This document shows positions 58,358 to 60,611 of a stretch of DNA of 60,611 bases, piece after piece. Positions within the stretch are counted from its first letter, which is position 1, and each line of letters begins with the position of its first letter. Position numbers and translations under genes: made by a program. The notes beneath the pieces were generated by a model. That model was not told where the DNA came from, searched no databases, and saw only the letters and a program-made list of their open reading frames with translations. Source of the DNA: Rhizopus sp. PT2906 (Eukaryota; Mucoromycota; Mucoromycetes; Mucorales; Rhizopodaceae); NCBI GenBank assembly GCA_025529335.1, contig JAMYHX010000245.1:1-60611 (forward strand). Direction: 5' to 3'.

Positions 58358-58453
58358 TTTAATTGTCTCATGTATATTTGTTTGTCCTTTTTTTGTTTTT
58401 TTTACGCGTTAATAATAATATAGATTTCTTTTTGAATGTTTTTATTTATATTG

Positions 58454-58837
58454 TTAATCTTCTGACTTTTCTACTTGCGCTGAAGAAGGTAGCTCAGATC
58501 TAAATGATCTCTTTCGTCTAGGATGATATGCATCAGGGACAGATGCAGGTGGCTCTGTAGTTGTGGTTACTATAGGTGAAGGTACATTTGATGTTACTGG
58601 TGAAGTGGATATTGTAGGGAAATTGCGTCTACTGAGCAAGGCTCCTTTGAAACTTCTGATTTCACTCTTTAGAGACTGAATGGCTGTATCTTGATCATCA
58701 TATTCTATTACTCGGTCATGCTGAGCACTGAATTTAAATAACATCATAAAAGAAACACGGTTTTGTAACAGTGATTCTTCATCTTTTGGAGTGGGAACTT
58801 TTATCAAGGAAGAAGGAGTGCGGAAAACTACCAACAT
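58454..58837 (-). CDS. Short protein with a peroxin-14-like segment
   Basis: A 127-residue frame. SEIRSFKGALLSRRNFP resembles the conserved helix of Pex14 (E-I-x-x-L-K-G-x-L-L-x-R-R-x-F-P); the rest is Ser/Pro/Thr-rich with a basic tail. Pex14 proteins are about 300-400 residues with an N-terminal Pex5-binding domain, absent here, so this may be a short paralogue, a last exon, or a coincidence. It ends 96 nt from the convergent GPCR stop. Confidence 0.35.
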   Translation of the reverse strand: MLVVFRTPSSLIKVPTPKDEESLLQNRVSFMMLFKFSAQHDRVIEYDDQDTAIQSLKSEIRSFKGALLSRRNFPTISTSPVTSNVPSPIVTTTTEPPASVPDAYHPRRKRSFRSELPSSAQVEKSED

Positions 58838-59171
58838 CTCCTAGTTTTCGCATAATACATTCAGTACTTCATTTCATTCGTATTAATAGTCGTACTACTT
58901 TTCTCAAAGTTTTAATGTGAATAATTATGTAATCGTTGACTTGGTGGTTGTGAATACAGAAGATCAATAGGTAAGGTCTATTAGATTCCTATTCATTTTG
59001 ACAGGAGCTTAATTATTATGTGAACAGATAAAGAAGAGAATTAAGCCATCGCAAACTACTTATACTCCAACATAATCTCTAGACCATGGTTAGAATAGTA
59101 TTTTTCAGAAAGTGGTCAACAAAGTAATCAAAGTGTATATGTATGCATAGTATAAGATGCATAACATAATT
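58838..59171. other. Intergenic
   Basis: AT-rich, no supported gene or repeat. Confidence 0.4.
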
Positions 59172-59845
59172 TTAATACTGTATATTGTTTGGTCGTGTTC
59201 GGTCTCTGGTTGATTGCCTAATAGCATTCAAGGTGGAAAGTTCCAATGTATTTGGAGCGGCAGCAGTCTTTGCTTCCTGCTTGCTCAAGCAATTGCGCCA
59301 AAACATTTCGTGTAGATGCACAAGACTATCCAAGTTTCTTCGAGTAACGAAGGCATCTAGTTGAAGAACGCTTCTTGGAAATTCCAAAGACAAGACCTCT
59401 AGCATTGCTGTAATGCCTGTTCCAGGAATAAGCATTGACATGTATATCTTCATACGATAACCTGTCATGAAAAGTAAGTAATGAGAAATGTGAACTATAT
59501 ATTATGGATACAAAAACAAATTACCATGTATTTGAAAACTCATTGAAGCGTTCAAACCTGATTTTAGCAATGCGTTTTTACTGAGAGTTGCCAACCTTAA
59601 AAGGTCTTGCCCCAATTCATTTAAGTTAGGCGTTACATCAGCAAGTTTCACCTCACCAAAACCAAGGGATTTTCCCCAACTTGATTGGTCAATCTCGCAT
59701 ACAATTGCATCAGGACGAACCTGATTACTGTTACTTCCTGTAGCCTCAGTTGGCAAAACATTCGCCCTAGATACAACCGAACCATTAATATTAGTGTTGT
59801 ATTCAGCTTTAGTGTTATTGTTAAAAAGGCTATGAAATCGATGGC
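59172..59845 (-). pseudogene. Fragment of a dispersed protein family, two exons
   Basis: Minus-strand exon about 59845-59525 (QSSWGKSLGFGEVKLADVTP, LGQDLLRLATLSKNALLKSG, ending FQIHG) and, after an intron with GTAATT and GACAG ends, exon about 59462-59172 (YRMKIYMSMLIPGTGITAML, DSLVHLHEMFWRNC). Frames join (IHG|YRM). The first exon begins without a Met in a stop-bounded frame, so the N-terminus is missing. GFGEVK followed by a helical LRLA..SK segment is a pattern I associate with a large uncharacterised Mucorales family. It lies 3' of repeat S copy 2. Confidence 0.45.
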
Positions 59846-59895
59846 TTGCGAATTAGATTATTAAGAAGAGCTGAATATTATTAAATTAAGTTTGT

Positions 59896-60010
59896 GAGAG
59901 GGTTTTATAAGGAATATTAATGTTGTCAGTATGATAAATGTGATCAATGTGATTGTTTATTATTGTTATTATTGTTATACTAGTAGCTACTATAGTTCTT
60001 ATTATAAGTT
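59896..60010. repeat. Dispersed repeat S, copy 2 (intact, without the MITE)
   Basis: TTTGTGAGAGGGTTTTATAAGGAATATTAATGTT type sequence (59888-59922) is the uninterrupted counterpart of the MITE-split copy at 24555-25060; CTAGTAGCTACTA at about 59980 also matches. Read on the minus strand it carries TTATAAAAC, a TATA-like element upstream of the family fragment. Confidence 0.6.
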
Positions 60011-60611
60011 ACTCTTATCAGATGCGATAGAGAAAAGTAGGATGTATGCTCTACTGTAAGATTATACTCGAGTTATTATAATGATTATCTCATCAAATAC
60101 GTCAGGCATCCTCCTACATCAACGGCTAATCCTGATAATGCAATCTCCACTACGCGTTTTGCATCGTTTTCCCAGAAGAATTTATTTGCATGGTTCTTTT
60201 GGGCATTTTGCTATATGTTAGAATTGGAATAGATCAGACAGGTCAGTATTCTACTTTAGTCTATGTTGCTGAAAGGGCTTAAATTAACTGAAGCAGCATT
60301 CTTTTTCAGGAATTGTGTAGTATTCTTAACCACTTGGGCACAATTGTACACCAAAGTCAAGACAGGAGGAAGAAGATATGGCACTTCGCCTATGCTCCCG
60401 GGCATCTTGAGGCGAGGAGAGGTGTAGAGAAGTCCAATTGAGCCTTTTTTTTCCGCTACAAAAAAATATTTTAGAATTTAGTAACACAAATATAGCATCA
60501 AAACTCACGTCTCAGTGGTAGTTTTGTTGATATATTTGTTGTATTTTTGGTATTTGTATATAAGAACAGTAGGAGTCAATAGCTAACAATTACTATTCTT
60601 TATTCAAAGTT
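60011..60611. other. Right-edge region, no supported gene
   Basis: A 60-codon minus frame (60326-60508) is unrecognised. AT-rich; nothing else is seen. Confidence 0.35.

Overview
The window looks like nuclear DNA of an early-diverging fungus, most likely Mucoromycota (Mucorales-like). The reasons are AT-rich sequence, many short (about 45-70 nt) GT-AG introns, T-rich leaders before start codons, and gene types such as a Fanzor nuclease, a class-C GPCR, Sel1-repeat and ankyrin/DIL proteins. All calls come from reading the sequence; gene models were built by hand from splice sites and frame continuity, with no database search.

Layout. 1-2445 holds a multi-exon Fanzor (eukaryotic TnpB-like RNA-guided nuclease) entering from the left edge and carrying apparent frame breaks. 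2886-10956 is gene-dense: questin-oxidase-like protein, a C2/CEP120-like protein, a mitochondrial PDK/BCKDK-type kinase, a CHCHD2/Mix17-like protein, and the Gcn20/ABCF3 ATPase. 11000-13841 is repeat-rich. 13842-18618 carries eIF3 subunit L, an ABCB6-like membrane protein with no nucleotide-binding domain, and a small unknown gene. 20730-28100 carries an OSCA/TMEM63 channel, Elongator subunit Elp6 and a Fungal_trans regulator. 28241-30470 is element-derived (retroelement ORF1 remnant, MITE). 30578-35380 carries NAD-IDH subunit 1, mitochondrial ClpP and a Gyp8/TBC1D20-like Rab GAP. 37588-43466 carries a bZIP factor with two uORFs, an ABHD12-like lipase and RFC1. 45861-53207 carries PRKRIP1, an ankyrin-DIL protein, an ankyrin-DysF-FYVE protein and a Sel1-repeat protein. 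54318-58357 is a GABA-B-like class-C GPCR. The right end is mostly decayed repeat-family coding sequence.

Genome style. Genes are commonly tail-to-tail with tiny gaps (10, 65, 91, 42, 14, -2, 50, 96 nt). Divergent pairs share short promoters. Gene-poor stretches are filled by a dispersed MITE-like family (six copies recognised), a second repeat linked to decayed genes, and degenerate ORFs.

Functional links that can be inferred: Gcn20 and a Gcn4-like bZIP with uORFs both belong to amino-acid-starvation control; IDH1, the kinase, ClpP and Mix17 are mitochondrial; the TBC, FYVE, DIL and Sel1 proteins point to membrane traffic and wall growth. The most notable items are the Fanzor locus, the NBD-less ABC protein, the CEP120-like protein in a probably non-flagellated fungus, and the MITE family with a filled/empty-site comparison.
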